Notes under the pieces: generated by a model
What the model saw: only the letters and a program-made list of their open reading frames with translations
The model's database searches: none
What the model was told of the DNA's origin: nothing
Source of the DNA: Coprinellus micaceus
Lineage: Eukaryota > Basidiomycota > Agaricomycetes > Agaricales > Psathyrellaceae
Direction of reading: 5' to 3'
DNA length: 64,000 bases
NCBI GenBank assembly: GCA_951394405.1
Contig: OX596346.1
Location: forward strand, 310,001-374,000
Made by a program: the position numbers and the translations under genes
Shown: positions 29,983-41,177 of the stretch, one piece after another
Numbering within the stretch: position 1 is the first letter of the stretch
How the letters are laid out: each line of letters opens with the position of its first letter

Positions 29983-32900
29983 CTAGGACCTGGATGGCTG
30001 CTTGCGTGCGGGGGGTGCGACTCCCCTCTTCTTCTTTCCACTCTTGGCCTTCTTTGCTACAGGGGCAGAAGGACCAGGCTCTTGCTGAGACTCTCCGTCT
30101 GCACCAGCCCCTGCCGTGCTAGCCTCATGTTCAATGACAACCTGCTGGCTCTCTGGGGCTGTGCGAGCGGAAGGCTCCTCTTCCAGCGGAGCAGAAGGCT
30201 GAGACGCATCCTTTAGAATGTCAGCCATGCTAAAATTGTGCGGTGCTACCCAGTGAAGAAGTACTTACCACAATGGCAGCAGGGCTGGCGACTTCAAGGG
30301 CAGTGGCAGGAGGGACCGTCGCACCAGAGCCTTGGCTTCGAGCCTTGGAGAACGCCTTTCGTGTGACAGCCTTTGCGTTGTCGTTGGAAACCTTCTTTGT
30401 CGCATCTTCATCTGCGTACCCAGGGGCCTTGGGAAAGATGTGGCCGTTGTGCCAAGAAAAGAGATTGATCATTGCGTCGCTCGATCCACCTCCCTCAATC
30501 AAGTTCTCGATGAAGAACTGTTTGAAAAAATTGTAAGCCTTCATGTACTCAAACCTTGATTGAGGGCCAATGGCCTCAATGCTTGCATCACAGTTGTGCA
30601 TGAACGGACCCTGAAGCAGTTAGATTTCACTTGTTGCAGGCTGCTGCACAACTCACAACAATCGCAGCCAGTGCCAGAGCAGCTGGGTTAACCTCAGAAA
30701 CACCCCATTTCCTTCTGTTGCAGACTGACAGTGATTTCCAGGACGGATTGGCCACAGCTTTTGCCTCAGCAGACGCTGGACCAAAGAGCAGGGAACGCAG
30801 TACCTATTGGAGATGCACCTTGCATTAGTCAAAATTTAGAGGTAAAGCAAGAGCACGGTGCGCACCAAAGACATTCACTTGACTTGGAACACCTTTGAGA
30901 AATCAAGGACACCGTTGGGGAAGTGAAGGGGAAGGAAGAATTCACCGGCTTCCTTAGCCTCGCTTGAACCTGCAGGCCACTTTAGAAGTCTTTGGAATTC
31001 TGCAAGCCCCCCCCTCTCAACGTTGTATGCAAAGCCGTAGTAGAGGGAGAGATGGGGAAGGTTAAGCTCAATAAAAATATGGTGCGCCGCCAACCGCAAG
31101 CCCCTGATCTTCTGCCGGAAGAATGAATCTCCACCCGCCCTGAACTGGTGACAACGTCAGGGAATGCAGTACTATAAAGGCTGGCACACACACCTTCTGG
31201 GTGTGTGTTCCATATTTCTTCAAGTACTTGTGATACTTCTCTGGGATAGCGTCAAAGACCTCCATGCGAGTGCAGAGAAGGTCATTCTCAGGGCTGTCAA
31301 AGCGTTCAGGCCAGAGGATAGGCACAACCTGGCAGGGCCCTTTGAACCACGCATCGTTTGTGAAGGGACTAATGAAAATAATGCATTTATTTGCAAGATT
31401 CCCCCATTCGTCGTCTGCCTTGCTAGGATTCAAGTCCGTCGAGTGCAACTGCTTATTAGTGAGGTCTTCCATGCAACTGCGAGTTGTCGCAAGCTCCGAC
31501 TTGAGACCCTTCACCTCGTCTTCAAGGGCAGAGGCTCTGAGTTGGTACTTCTTGATCAGCTGTCCAAGCAGGGTGGGTAAGAGGTGGTGGCACCTCAGTC
31601 ACATGGACCCACCTACCCCTTAGGTATGAATATGTTGCAGGATCCACTACCTAAGCAGAAGGCCTACCCTGGACAGATCCAGCCCTTCTCATCCAGGTCC
31701 AGCCTTGGACTGGTCCTGCTCTTGGATCCAGTATCCACCTGGTGTCCAGGTCCATGGTCCATTGGCTCTGGTCCTGTCCACATGGATCTGGTCCATTTGT
31801 CACACTGTCACACTGTCACACTGAGAGTGATGGGGTGTTTGGGGTCCTGGTGGAGCAGTTTTTTCCCACGGTCCAGCAGCCTGCATTTTGCCTGCCTACT
31901 GGTCAGGCCTGCTGTTTTACAGGTACTGTGTCTACCCAGGCATCTCAGTCACTATGGAACGACCCCCTTGAAGGCCTATTAATTTAGTGTTCCAATGGGG
32001 CCTTAAGGGGGTCATTCCACTCATGTTCCCCCTTCCACTATTCCATTTTCTGGTCCACTATTCCACCTTTCTGTTCCAAATATCCATTCCAATTCCCCAT
32101 TGGGATCCAAATCTGTTCCATATTCCACCTTCCGTTCCACCACATTCCACCTTCCATTCCACCCTTGTACAGCTTACGTTCCACCCATATCCAGCAATAG
32201 TAGCAGCTTCTGAATGGGTGTAGCTATGCATATAATGCGTCTGTTTACATGTTCTGTAAGCTAATAAGCCCCAAAACATGTTTAAGCACAACTGTCTTCC
32301 ACATGTGGAACAGTCTACTAACACTATGACACCATCCCTGTTTGGATTGTTTGCTATATATCTCTGTGAATTCTTGTCCAATAATTATCATTTGAGTTCT
32401 ATTAGAAAGGCTTTAGCTTCCACCCTCCATACATGGTCTGTATGTTGCTCTTTGTCCATTGCTAACTTTGAAAACACCAAAATATATGGATTTGCTCTTA
32501 TTCTGCAACAAGCAGCCTGCAGTGCTCCAGTTAATATCAGGCATTTTCAAGTCTACAGAATGGATTCAGAACATGCTTTTGCATAGAACAACAGGAGTAT
32601 ATAGCCTCAACCGCCTAACCCAANNNNNNNNNNNNNNNNNNNNNNNNNNNNNNNNNNNNNNNNNNNNNNNNNNNNNNNNNNNNNNNNNNNNNNNNNNNNN
32701 NNNNNNNNNNNNNNNNNNNNNNNNNNNNNNNNNNNNNNNNNNNNNNNNNNNNNNNNNNNNNNNNNNNNNNNNNNNNNNNNNNNNNNNNNNNNNNNNNNNN
32801 NNNNNNNNNNNNNNNNNNNNNNNCCCCCTGGCTATTTAAAGCTGGACCTGGTCCAAAAAGGGGTGGATAGATCCAGCCCCTGGTCTGGACTTTTGGCTGG

Positions 32901-33382
32901 ACAGAAGTCCAGAGTGTGACATGTCACACTAATCCAGTCTAGCATGGTTCTGTCCAGACAAGAATCCAGCCAACCAATGGACTGGACTGGACCCAAAATG
33001 GACCAGGATCCACAGGTCCAAGCCTGGATCAATCCAGGGAAGGTCACCTTCTAAGGCACCCACTCCGGTACAAAGTGTATACCTTAGAGGTACCCACACC
33101 CATGTGACTAAGGTGATCGTGACGCGTCAGCCTTCAAACATCTTGAGTTGCGTTAGAAGCTGCACACCTCTGAGTATCTTGGTGAGCAGGAACAAGTGGT
33201 GGTCGGCCATGACCAACAGATCCGTAGCGTCGCTCAGCTTCCTCTCCACTGCTGTCCTCAGCCATATCGTTTCCAGAGGTTGCAACCCCCTTCTCATCAA
33301 AGCTAATTTCTTTGTACCCATCGGCGTCATTGCTGTACTCCTGTTGCTCAGGCTCAGGCTCAGACTTTCGGACACGCACCAT
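29983..33382 (-). CDS. Plavaka accessory protein, multi-exon, function unknown
   Basis: ATG at 33382 opens an acidic N-terminus (MVRVRKSEPEPEQQEYSND). The gene is then interrupted by the repeat at 31591-33115, probably within an intron. Next come a coiled coil (KYQLRASALEDEVKGLKSEL), NKCIIFISPFTNDAWFKGP, FDAIPEKYHKYLKKYGTH, HHIFIELNLPHLSLYYGF, VLRSLLFGPASAEAKAVAN, then WGVSEVNPAALALAAIV, EYMKAYNFFKQFFIENLIEG and INLFSWHNGHIFP. A basic Lys-rich tail (KKAKSGKKKRGVAP) ends at 29983. Splice sites separate the blocks about every 150-300 bp. The FGP...WG...P.AIA..A......F...F..F block resembles uncharacterised proteins that accompany fungal transposons. A DNA-binding or transposition-helper role is inference. 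Confidence 0.55.
31591..33115. repeat. TIR-bearing repeat inside Plavaka, with assembly gap
   Basis: The ends are inverted: CACCTCAGTCACATGG at 31591 and, read on the minus strand from 33115, CACCTTAGTCACATGG. A second matching block is TACCCCTTAGGTAT against TACCTCTAAGGTAT. The interior is built of short words around GGTCCA/TGGACC, a run of CACTGTCA, and a TTCCA-rich stretch (32010-32170). It has no coding capacity. A clear target duplication is not visible. It looks like a non-autonomous, MITE- or satellite-like insertion in the accessory gene. Confidence 0.55.
32624..32823. other. assembly gap (200 N)
   Basis: Two hundred consecutive N, a placeholder length, inside the GGTCCA-rich repeat. 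The real length is unknown, so the element may be larger than it seems. Confidence 0.99.
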
Positions 33383-33605
33383 GTGTGACTACGGGCAGGA
33401 GGGAGAAAAGGAAGGAAGAATCAGGATGAGAAGGCAGTGTATACACCACGCCGTGGTAAGCGACCTGCCATCACCGTGTCCCAGAACGGATGTGCAGGGT
33501 CGATATACATGTCGCAGAGACCCGACCAAAGCCCAGTGCCACAATGCACCTGCAGTATCCAGATTAGCTACAGGACCCCAATGTGCACACGCCAATCGCC
33601 CACCT

Positions 33606-36600
33606 TTAATCAACATCTTCCTCACTGCTTGCGCCCACGCTCTCCTCCGGCTTATCGACACCATTGCCCTCACTGGATTCACCCTCTCGACTCCCCTCCT
33701 CTTCACTTCCCTCCTCTTCACTTCCCTCCTCATCAGGAGCATCGACCTCATATAAATCGCCCTCACTGCCCTCGCCTTCTCCATCTTCCCCACTGACCTC
33801 ATTGCCTTCCTCATCACCCTCTTCTCCACTTGTGACGCCTCCTGCACCCCCTTGCAGTTCAGTCTCCTCTTCCTCTGGATCCTCGCAGCCAGCTTCAGCA
33901 GGTTGCAATGCTTTGACAAGCTCCCTCACCCACAGGAACATGTCTCCATCGAGAACATCCATCACGAAGTACTCTGTTGGAAGAGGTTCTGAATCATTGG
34001 CTGGAGCAAGGAGGGACCCACGGATGATGGTTCGGGCAAACACAAACTCGGGAACAAGACCCAAGCCCCCTGTAGCGACGCAATGTAGGCCAAGCTTTCC
34101 ATCCTCCCTGCGCTGGGCTGCAGCCACAGGGCCATCATACAGAAGAATGAGAGCAATTGGAACACCCTTATCATCGATGCCCTGCTTCAGAACAAAGAGG
34201 AAGATGAGCCGGGCAAAGAGAGGCTGATTGGGAACGTTGACAACAGTGCAGCCAAACCGTGGCTGACCGTGGAAGGACGGGGAGCACCGTAGGATGTTCG
34301 ACTCAGGTTCCAGCGTTTTGGTGGAGGTGTACATGACCTCCAGGCTGCAGAAGGCTTGAATCTAGGGGCAAAGGTAAATATTATTGCAGGATAAGTGTGT
34401 GCGTGCAGCACACCCTCAACTTTGGGGCTCCAACGCGATGGTGTGTTTCAGACCCACTGCCGCCAAGGAACTTGCGGAGCTCACTGGTAAAATTGAACCC
34501 CTTCAAGGTGTGTGCAAAAGGGCCAGCAACCTGGGCTGCGTCAAAGAGGAAACCAGAGAACTTGTGGCCCTTGGCGCTGGTGGGGGCTTTGAGCTGAACG
34601 TTTCCAAACAAAAACTGGTGCAGGGCTTCATCTTCCCCTTGGGCCCCGACACCCTCCTTTTCCTTCTTGGCAATTTCAGCGTCATATCCCTCGATTTTTG
34701 TGCGTATATATTTGACGACGGATGACCGCATCTCGGAATCAAGGATCTATTGATCACCGGTTAGGGAACTCGGGCTGAGACTGAGTAAATATGGCTTACC
34801 TGGGGACCGACATTCTTGAAGTTGGTTCTGAGATACGAGACCTTCAGAGGCTTGTGCATGGCCTCAAACGTCTTCGTACTGTAATGCTTGGTGACGCCTT
34901 TCCCCATTATGTCGCGGGGCATGTGAACATGCATATGTACCTTTGGGGCCCCTTTCCAAGATTTCTTTTTATCCAGAAGACCGTGCTTCTGTAGAAGAGG
35001 TAGGCAGATAAGGAAACTGAACTCAAAAGGGATTGAATGACAGACCTTGACCTCCGCAAAGAAGGTGTGCAGCTCGCTCTTGATAGATTTGACGGTGGTA
35101 TCAGAATGCCTCTCAAACGAGGAGTAGGCGTTAAGATTCAAGAAGCAGCGCAGCAGCCGCAGAAGCTGGTGCGCAGTCTTATCTGCAGGAGGGAATACAT
35201 CATGTGTCACGTAAAGAAGCACCTGGTGACAAGTCAGCTGAGGCAATGCATCCAGTTTGGGAGGCGGAAGCTTGGCAGGAGCACTCACTCGGGCCATGTC
35301 TTCCCATTTGTTTGAATCTTGGTAAGTGTTATCAGTCAGAATTGTATCGAAGTGGGTGAGGTTCTGCCATCTCGGAAAGTCGGCGGCGCTACAGGAGAGG
35401 GTCATGAGATAAACCAGGCAAGAAGTGCTCTCGACCGACCGCTTCTCAATGAGCTCTTTCTGGGCGTTGACAGTCTTGTTCGCTTTCTTGAACCGTTGGA
35501 ACAGTAAAGCCAGAATATGGGTTTTGGCTAATCCACCAGGATAGTTGTGAAGGCGGTCGAAGCTCAGGGCTCGGTGAGGGTCAGAATTATTGACATACAA
35601 AAAGGCGTTCTTCGGAGCAAGGCAGTGCTAATTCAAGTTGGGGCAGTAGTGACGCACCGTCATAGGTCGGAAACTCTTGTCTTCCAGGGCTTTTACAGCC
35701 TTCTTCCAAGCACCCGCTGACTGCCCTGGGTCTTCAGCAATCAAGCCAAGCTGGTGGCGTTCTGCAGCGTTGCGATACTCCCATTCCTCAGCGTTGCGAG
35801 CAAGGTTGAGCTTTGGAACGAGGCATACGGGGCAAGGGAACGCAGTACCCAGTCCGCGTATGCCTGCCATAACAACCCTGTAAATCCAGAGCCGCTAAGA
35901 CAGGTTCCCACATTCAGATTTATCGGTACTCACTGCTCTTCAAAATCGGCTGACAAAATCAAGATGCACGGGAAGATTCGCCGAGTTACCCCGTCCCCAC
36001 ACACCACCCAGCATCCCGTCTTGGAGTACTCTTGAATACTCTCAAACATCTTCTTGAAGCAAGTGTGCCAGATGACCTTTTTGAAATCTACCCACGCAGG
36101 GTCCCCCTTGTGCTTGGGATCGTCCTTGATCTGCATCCCAAGCTGAGCGTTGAGCAATGTTTGCACAGCTAATAGAATAGAATTATGCACCACTGGGAGC
36201 CAGCCGACAAGGCGACCTCCACCCAAGCCCTTGCTGTTTGCCACATCCGACGGTAAGTTGGCCAGCTTAGCGTAGACAGGATAAGCCTTCGCCATGCCAA
36301 ATGACAACAATTGAGTCTTGTCAGCGTATAGAATAAACATCAGGGGAATGCCGTCGTCTGGCAAGGAATTCTACTCTTAGCGTCAGTAGTCGGTTTGATA
36401 CCAGCAATGGTCTGGGGCAACGTACTTGGATTTCAAACCAATGATCGCCAGTCCAGGGGTCAGTGTATATCCGCTCCCATTTCATTCCATCAAACTCGTG
36501 AACCTTCTGGGCATCCCATGTGAAAAGGTGGCATAGCTCAGCGTGCTTCACGCAGGACAGTGCCCAATCCCACAGTGACCGGCATTGGAACGAGTAGCTC

Positions 36601-37639
36601 TTGGTTTCCCTGGCGAAGGTTTCTTGTATTGGGTACTCAACAAACTAGAATACGGTGTAATGTGTTTATGTGTGTGCAGTAAGACAGCAATGAAGGCAGT
36701 GTCGGCAATATACTGGTTCAACCAGAGGATAGGCCTCCATCCATTTAGAATGTAGGTCCTGGTAGCTCCCAAACGTCAGGTGGTCGCTCCTGTCCAAACA
36801 CCTCCAGATGATCCCCAGCACAGAGGAGATCTGGTCCTTGGTCAAGGAGGCGTCAGCAGCAAACTCAGCAAACTCAAAGTCGGTCCTAGTTTTGAAGGGG
36901 TGCCAGGGGACGTCTTCAAAGGCGAGACTGGGGCGGGCCCGCTTCTGCTTGGTGTCCCAATATTCATCTTGCCCCATGTAGTTGGAGCCACGCTTGAGAG
37001 TTGGGGGGTAATCGATGCGGATGTCTCCAGGGACAGACTCTCGGCCAGCTGGTTCTGGGTGCCAAGGCGTAAGTAGGTGTGGAAAGGGGGTAGGTGTTAG
37101 TCGGGCACCAGCTCACCTGTAGGAGTGCGAGAGGGCTTGGTAGTGCCAGTGCGCGCAGAAGATCGCTTCGTAGAGCGGGTCTGAGATGATGGTTGCGTCG
37201 CTCGTTGAGATGTTTGCGACCTTTGCCCAGCTCCCAGTGCCGGCGGCGCAGGGTCTCCTTGTGCACCGTCTGATGGTAATGAAACTGAGTAAACCAGCAC
37301 TGCGCTGCTAGCTAGTAGAATGGAACTCACGGTCCATCCGGCCTGCACCCTCCCACGGCTTGTTCTGCTTTGGGAGGGGAGGTGGGGTTGGCAACGGGGA
37401 CGGGTTGGCTTCTGGGCGTTGTCAGTCGTGAACTGGGCTGAGGGATCGGTTAATGGCACACCACGATCCCCCTCCAGTTCCAGCTCAGCATCAACCATCC
37501 TCATCTTGCTCTTTGCCATACATGAGTTGGTGTGGGTTGCTTGTGATTGTGCAGTGAGGAAGGGGGTCTTCCGAGGGCAGTCATGGACTGGACATCTGAA
37601 GACCTTTGGGAGCCTGCTTGAGCCAGCTTCGGACGACAT
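33606..37639 (-). CDS. Plavaka transposase, multi-exon
   Basis: ATG at 37639. The first exon has a Cys/His finger, CPVHDCPRKTPFLTAQSQ followed by HTNSC, typical of the N-terminus of these proteins. Later exons give YWDTKQKRARPSLAFEDVPW, WERIYTDPWTGDHWFEIQ, IPLMFILYADKTQLLSFGMA, KAYPVYAKLANLP, GGGRLVGWLPVV, FPCILILSADFEEQ, RGLGTAFPCPVCLVPK, HRALSFDRLHNYPGGL, DFPRWQNLTHFDTI, HVHMPRDIMGKGVTKHYSTK and a late exon (34334-33606) with PSFHGQPRFGC, FARLIFLF and an acidic Glu/Ser-rich tail. The LYADK..LS.FG..K.YPVYA.L.NLP block and CPCPVCLV-type box are hallmarks of Plavaka transposases (CMC group DDE enzymes). Introns of about 50 bp separate exons. Some joins are unchecked, and I saw no definite disabling lesion. 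Confidence 0.8.
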
Positions 37640-37932
37640 ATAGCAGCAAGAGGCAAGAGACTTAGAAACAAGAAGAAAACAGGTCCAGGGGCAGTGATCT
37701 GAGATTGTGAAAGCAGGGAGGAACGGGGCGAGTGATAGGAACCGATTCAACCGCGGTTGAGCCCAAGTCCAACGCTCCCACGAACGTGCCGTTGCCGTTG
37801 AACCAGTCCTCGGACTGGTCCCACAGCCACGCTGCGTTCCAACGGACCCGGGTCCGTTGAAATTCCCATGGACGCACAGCAGTCCATGGACACTGGGATT
37901 CAACCGGGCGGCACCGGCATCTGCGTTTGATG
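37640..37932. other. right subterminal region of Plavaka
   Basis: A GC-rich leader before the transposase ATG with repeated short words (GGTTGAACC-like, CAACGG, GGACTGGTCC palindrome). It may hold the transposase promoter and binding sites. No ORF here is supported. Confidence 0.4.
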
Positions 37933-37954
37933 GGGGGGTTGGGTTTTTCCGACA
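37933..37954 (-). repeat. right terminal inverted repeat of Plavaka
   Basis: GGTTTTTCCGACA at the outer end is the exact complement of 17875-17887; TA follows at 37955-37956. Confidence 0.8.
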
Positions 37955-37956
37955 TA

Positions 37957-38366
37957 AGGGTACTCGATCCATTAAAGGCCATATTTGTCTCGGGGTTGTG
38001 AGCGCTCTGCAGGGCACTCGGATGGCCCGCGTGGATCGTCTGAGCATTCGGTGGTGCTGACACCGTAGCTTAAAACAAGTACGGCGTGGCAGGAAAGAAG
38101 AACCTCCAGTGATGCACCACTCAAGAGGCGGAGAGAGCGACCGCAGACTGAAAGTGGACGACAAAGCACATGTAGTAGAAAGGAGCAGCCCTCAGACCAT
38201 GTCGCATCGATTAACGACGGAGGAAGCTGTGGGATATCCGTACGTGCCGTTGAATGACTCAACATATCTTCAGCCGTACCCACAGGGACAACGCGAAATG
38301 AGTTCATTGCCCTTTGTACCACCCACTTCTATATTGCATATTTATTCCTTCGACTCGTTCGTTTAG
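37957..38366 (-). other. segment X, copy X2/3, right half (5' part; split by Plavaka)
   Basis: It holds the X block RTDIPQLPPSLIDATWSEG (about 38170-38230), compare IPRFPPWLIDTTRSDG in X4. After it come VSTTECSDDPRGPSECPAE and RDKYGL. It continues in the left half at 17872. No family assignment. Confidence 0.42.
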
Positions 38367-38489
38367 ACTCCCAAATGGCGTCCACCTTTTCTTTTTCGCA
38401 TAAGCTCCCTCCGCTTAACACTCAGAGATGGCAGAAAATGGCTGACCCCGTCGGTATATTATACTGTCGACGGACCCTTAGACTGGTCT

Positions 38490-39500
38490 TCAATGCACCG
38501 GGCACCCACCGTAGCGAGTCTCGGCCTCCTCGAAGTTAATGCCGTCCGAGATAGCGGTGAGGTACTGGAGATATAGGATCCGTCAGTGCGAACTCCGGGA
38601 AACGACAAGGAATGAAGATCGGAGAACAGACAAGCGAAGGAGGGTGTGAGATGGTGAATCAAATGGGGGTGAACAAGGTGAGGAAATGAACGAGAGTGCG
38701 AATGCAATCGTGAAAATAAGAACAGGGCAAGAATGGTAGAGCCAGCCGGGAGGAAACGAAGGTCGGAAATCGAGGCGAGAAGGGAAGGGACACTCACGGT
38801 AAAATTCAAGTTCGACTGCTAAAGGTAGAGCGCGGGCTCCTCGATGTCAACGCCGATGATGCCAGATGGGGTCTTGGTTGGAGAGGTGGCGACCTCGAGG
38901 CGTTTAGTTTGGGAGATGTATCCCTATGTGGCACGTCAGCACGAACTCCTTCTCACCCCCGGGGCGAGTAAAACAGAAATTACGAGGTAGCCCCGTCCAG
39001 TCCCATGAATACCCAGTGTCCCAGTGTTTAACTCCTCGAAGATATCGAGCGATCCGAACACGGCGTCGATAGCCTGCTCGAGGGCGTCCTCCCTGACAAC
39101 ATCGCCAGCTGCTTCGTTGGCAGCGGTTTCCTGAAGAGCGAGTGGTTGATATGGCCTGCGGGGCGTTAACCGAGCCGGCCCATTAGCCACGGAAAAAAGG
39201 AGCGTCGGGCGGGAGATGCGATAGGGGGTGCCGACAGCGCAAGTTGCAGAGACATGATCGGGTAGGGGTAGGCTAGTAATAGCAAGGAGAGTGGGGGTAG
39301 AGGTGAGGGACAGGCGTAAAGCAGGCAATGTCCCAGAGTAGATATCAATCTCCCCTCCCAGCTCAGATCCGGGACTCTCCACCTCCGTTGTCGGGAGTGG
39401 GGCGCTAGCACCTGTGAGCCTTCGACAACGTCGTGGACTTGTGGGCGGAAGCGAGCGACTCGCGAGCCCGCTTGCTTCAGTGTAGCAGACGTTTCCTGCG
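38490..39500 (-). pseudogene. Fe/Mn superoxide dismutase-like pseudogene, copy S3
   Basis: An exon at about 38985-39110 reads ALEQAIDAVFGSLDIFEEL then NTGTLGIHGTGRGY, the best-preserved middle exon of the array. About 38820-38900 gives LEVATSPTKT and GIIGVDIEEPALYL, where DxWEHAFYL has become DIEEPALYL (both Trp and the metal-ligand His lost). The terminal exon 38490-38576 gives LQYLTAISDGINFEEAETRY and ends with a TGA. The N-terminal hairpin region (39380-39500) is barely recognisable. The missing ligands and N-terminus make it non-functional. It stands downstream of module P3; the D gene is absent from the unit to its right. Confidence 0.72.
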
Positions 39501-39809
39501 GGTTATTGTAAGACAAAGAAAGATAAATTGCAGAGGCGCGGGAAAGGAGAACATGAGATGGCCCACCTCACTTCTTCTAGCTGTCCCAACGCTTTCTACG
39601 CCCATCCACCATGTCCCCGTCCTCAGGACTGAGGTTTCGCCGCCTGAGTATCATGCTATGGCCATCTTGAGCCCTCGCACAGTCATCTCCTGTATCGAGA
39701 AGAGGACAGAGGAGGCAGAGGATAGTGGCTCTTTGATCACTCGCTTGTATGTAGGAGGGAAGAACCAGCTTCCCTATCACCGAGGTCCGTGTGACCCGGA
39801 GGCCTTCGC

Positions 39810-39862
39810 TGAGTCATCGTTAGAGATAAGATAAGATGGGAATAATCAAATAAGCGCCCAAG
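39810..39862 (-). promoter_or_regulatory. conserved SOD upstream module P3
   Basis: TGAGTCA (39810-39816), GATAAGATAAGAT (39825-39837), AAATAAGCGCCCAAG (39848-39862), in the same order and spacing as P1. Confidence 0.55.
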
Positions 39863-39959
39863 TGCCATTCGATCCTGCGTTCTCTAAGCTTTGGAGGAAT
39901 GGCTGCTATATATGTGGACCTCCCACCTCACTTAGATTGCGCCAAAATCACCGTCCAAT

Positions 39960-41060
39960 ACGGCTATTTCCCTGGAGTGGAACAATCAACGGGACGACAG
40001 TATTTCTCAAGTCCCCAAGAAGGTGGTGGAACCACCCCGTGAGCACACGCCAGTATGAAGACGTACTCACCTTTGACGCGATGGGACAATCGAATGTGAT
40101 ATGCGGGGCGCCTTCGAAGTCCACTTAGGCCCGCAATATACCACGGAGTCAATCTCGAATGTGAATGTGATCGGCGCCCCTCCCAAGATCTATGCACTCA
40201 CGCATTCCGTCCGGACTGTGCCCGGCACAGAGGAGTCAAGTCTACACAGGCCAAATGCAAAGTAATTCCTACTGGGAGGACGGTCTCAAAAAATCTACAG
40301 TAAGCGAGGCAAAAGCGACGTTCACGAGGTCCATTGCTCCGACGAGGGCTCGGGGACACACGACCTTAGACGACAAGCTCCAACGTTCCGATCTTCCCAC
40401 TTCGATCCCGCCCCGTTTTCGACCCTCAATGTCAGTAGAAGGCGAAGCCTCTTCTCTTCTCATAGATTCGTACCCAGCAGATACTCACGGATCGTGTCTG
40501 ATAGGTACTTGCCACCCGCAACGATGTTAGCTATGTGGGGAGATGTCGATTGCCGGGAGGTACATCCTCCCAACTCAAACGGAATCGGCGTACTAGGCAG
40601 AGGTATTCGACCCAAGGCCGTGTTTGTTGCGGAGGATAGGAACATTCCGTAGATCACTTGGACGACCCGCGCGGATGTCGGGGCATTCGGTGGTGCTGAT
40701 AGCGTAGCGAACGATATGGCCCAACACGATAGGAAAGCTGTAGACTGAAGGAGGGCGACGCACCACAGCAGGCGGTAGAGGGGTCGAGCCATCCGACCGC
40801 GTTGTGTCGATTAACCAAGGAGGAAAACGCGGTATTCCCATGCTTCCGCTGAACGACTTGGCACACCCGTCCTGAAAAAAAGAGCCCCCAAGGCAATGCG
40901 TACCCAATCTCCTTCTCCCACAACATGGGAAGGTTGGCCATGAATATATGCAACACGACGTTGCAAGCGTGCCCAGAACGGGGTTCACTAAGCCTCAAAT
41001 CGGCCAACGGGGGGAGCAGAGCACAAAGCGATTACATTGTCCCTCGTTCGTACGGATACA
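39960..41060 (-). other. segment X, copy X4
   Basis: Blocks from 5' to 3' on the minus strand: GIPRFPPWLIDTTRSDG (about 40800-40850), overlapping in another frame RMARPLYRLLWCVALLQS; SARVVQVIYGMFLSSATNTAL; HIANIVAGGKYLSDTI before GTGAGT (about 40490-40540); ERWSLSSKVVCPRALV (40300-40410); GAPHITFDCPIASK before GTGAGT (40072-40115). The hydrophobic stretch suggests one membrane segment in the ancestor. Frames shift between blocks. There is no D gene between this and P3. Confidence 0.42.
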
Positions 41061-41177
41061 CTTGTTTCCATTCATTTCATCCCACGTCGTACTCTGAGAT
41101 TGACTTCATTTCATCTCATCCTTTTCGCATTGGTTCTCCCCCTGTTGAATGCTCGTACACGGCCAAGAACAACTCAC

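Larger units (their letters stand above)
17875..37954 (-). mobile_element. 20-kb Plavaka-type DNA transposon with nested insertions
   Basis: Inverted termini TGTCGGAAAAACC (17875) and GGTTTTTCCGACA (to 37954) bound the element, and TA stands on both outer sides (17873-17874, 37955-37956). The flanks are two halves of one X copy, so the insertion site can be reconstructed by comparison with X4 and X5. On the minus strand it carries a Plavaka transposase (33606-37639), an accessory gene (29983-33382) and an unknown cargo gene (18246-26959). Nested within are a copia element (18733-25769), a solo LTR (28840-29222) and a TIR repeat with an assembly gap (31591-33115). Without these it would be about 11 kb. 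Plavaka belongs to the CMC (CACTA-like) group of fungal elements. Confidence 0.8.

Noticed and set aside
33664..34227. Ser/Pro-rich plus-strand ORF
   Set aside because: Antisense of the acidic tail of the Plavaka transposase.
38366..38480. terminator of S3 from AT-rich sequence
   Set aside because: No recognisable polyadenylation signal conserved among copies.
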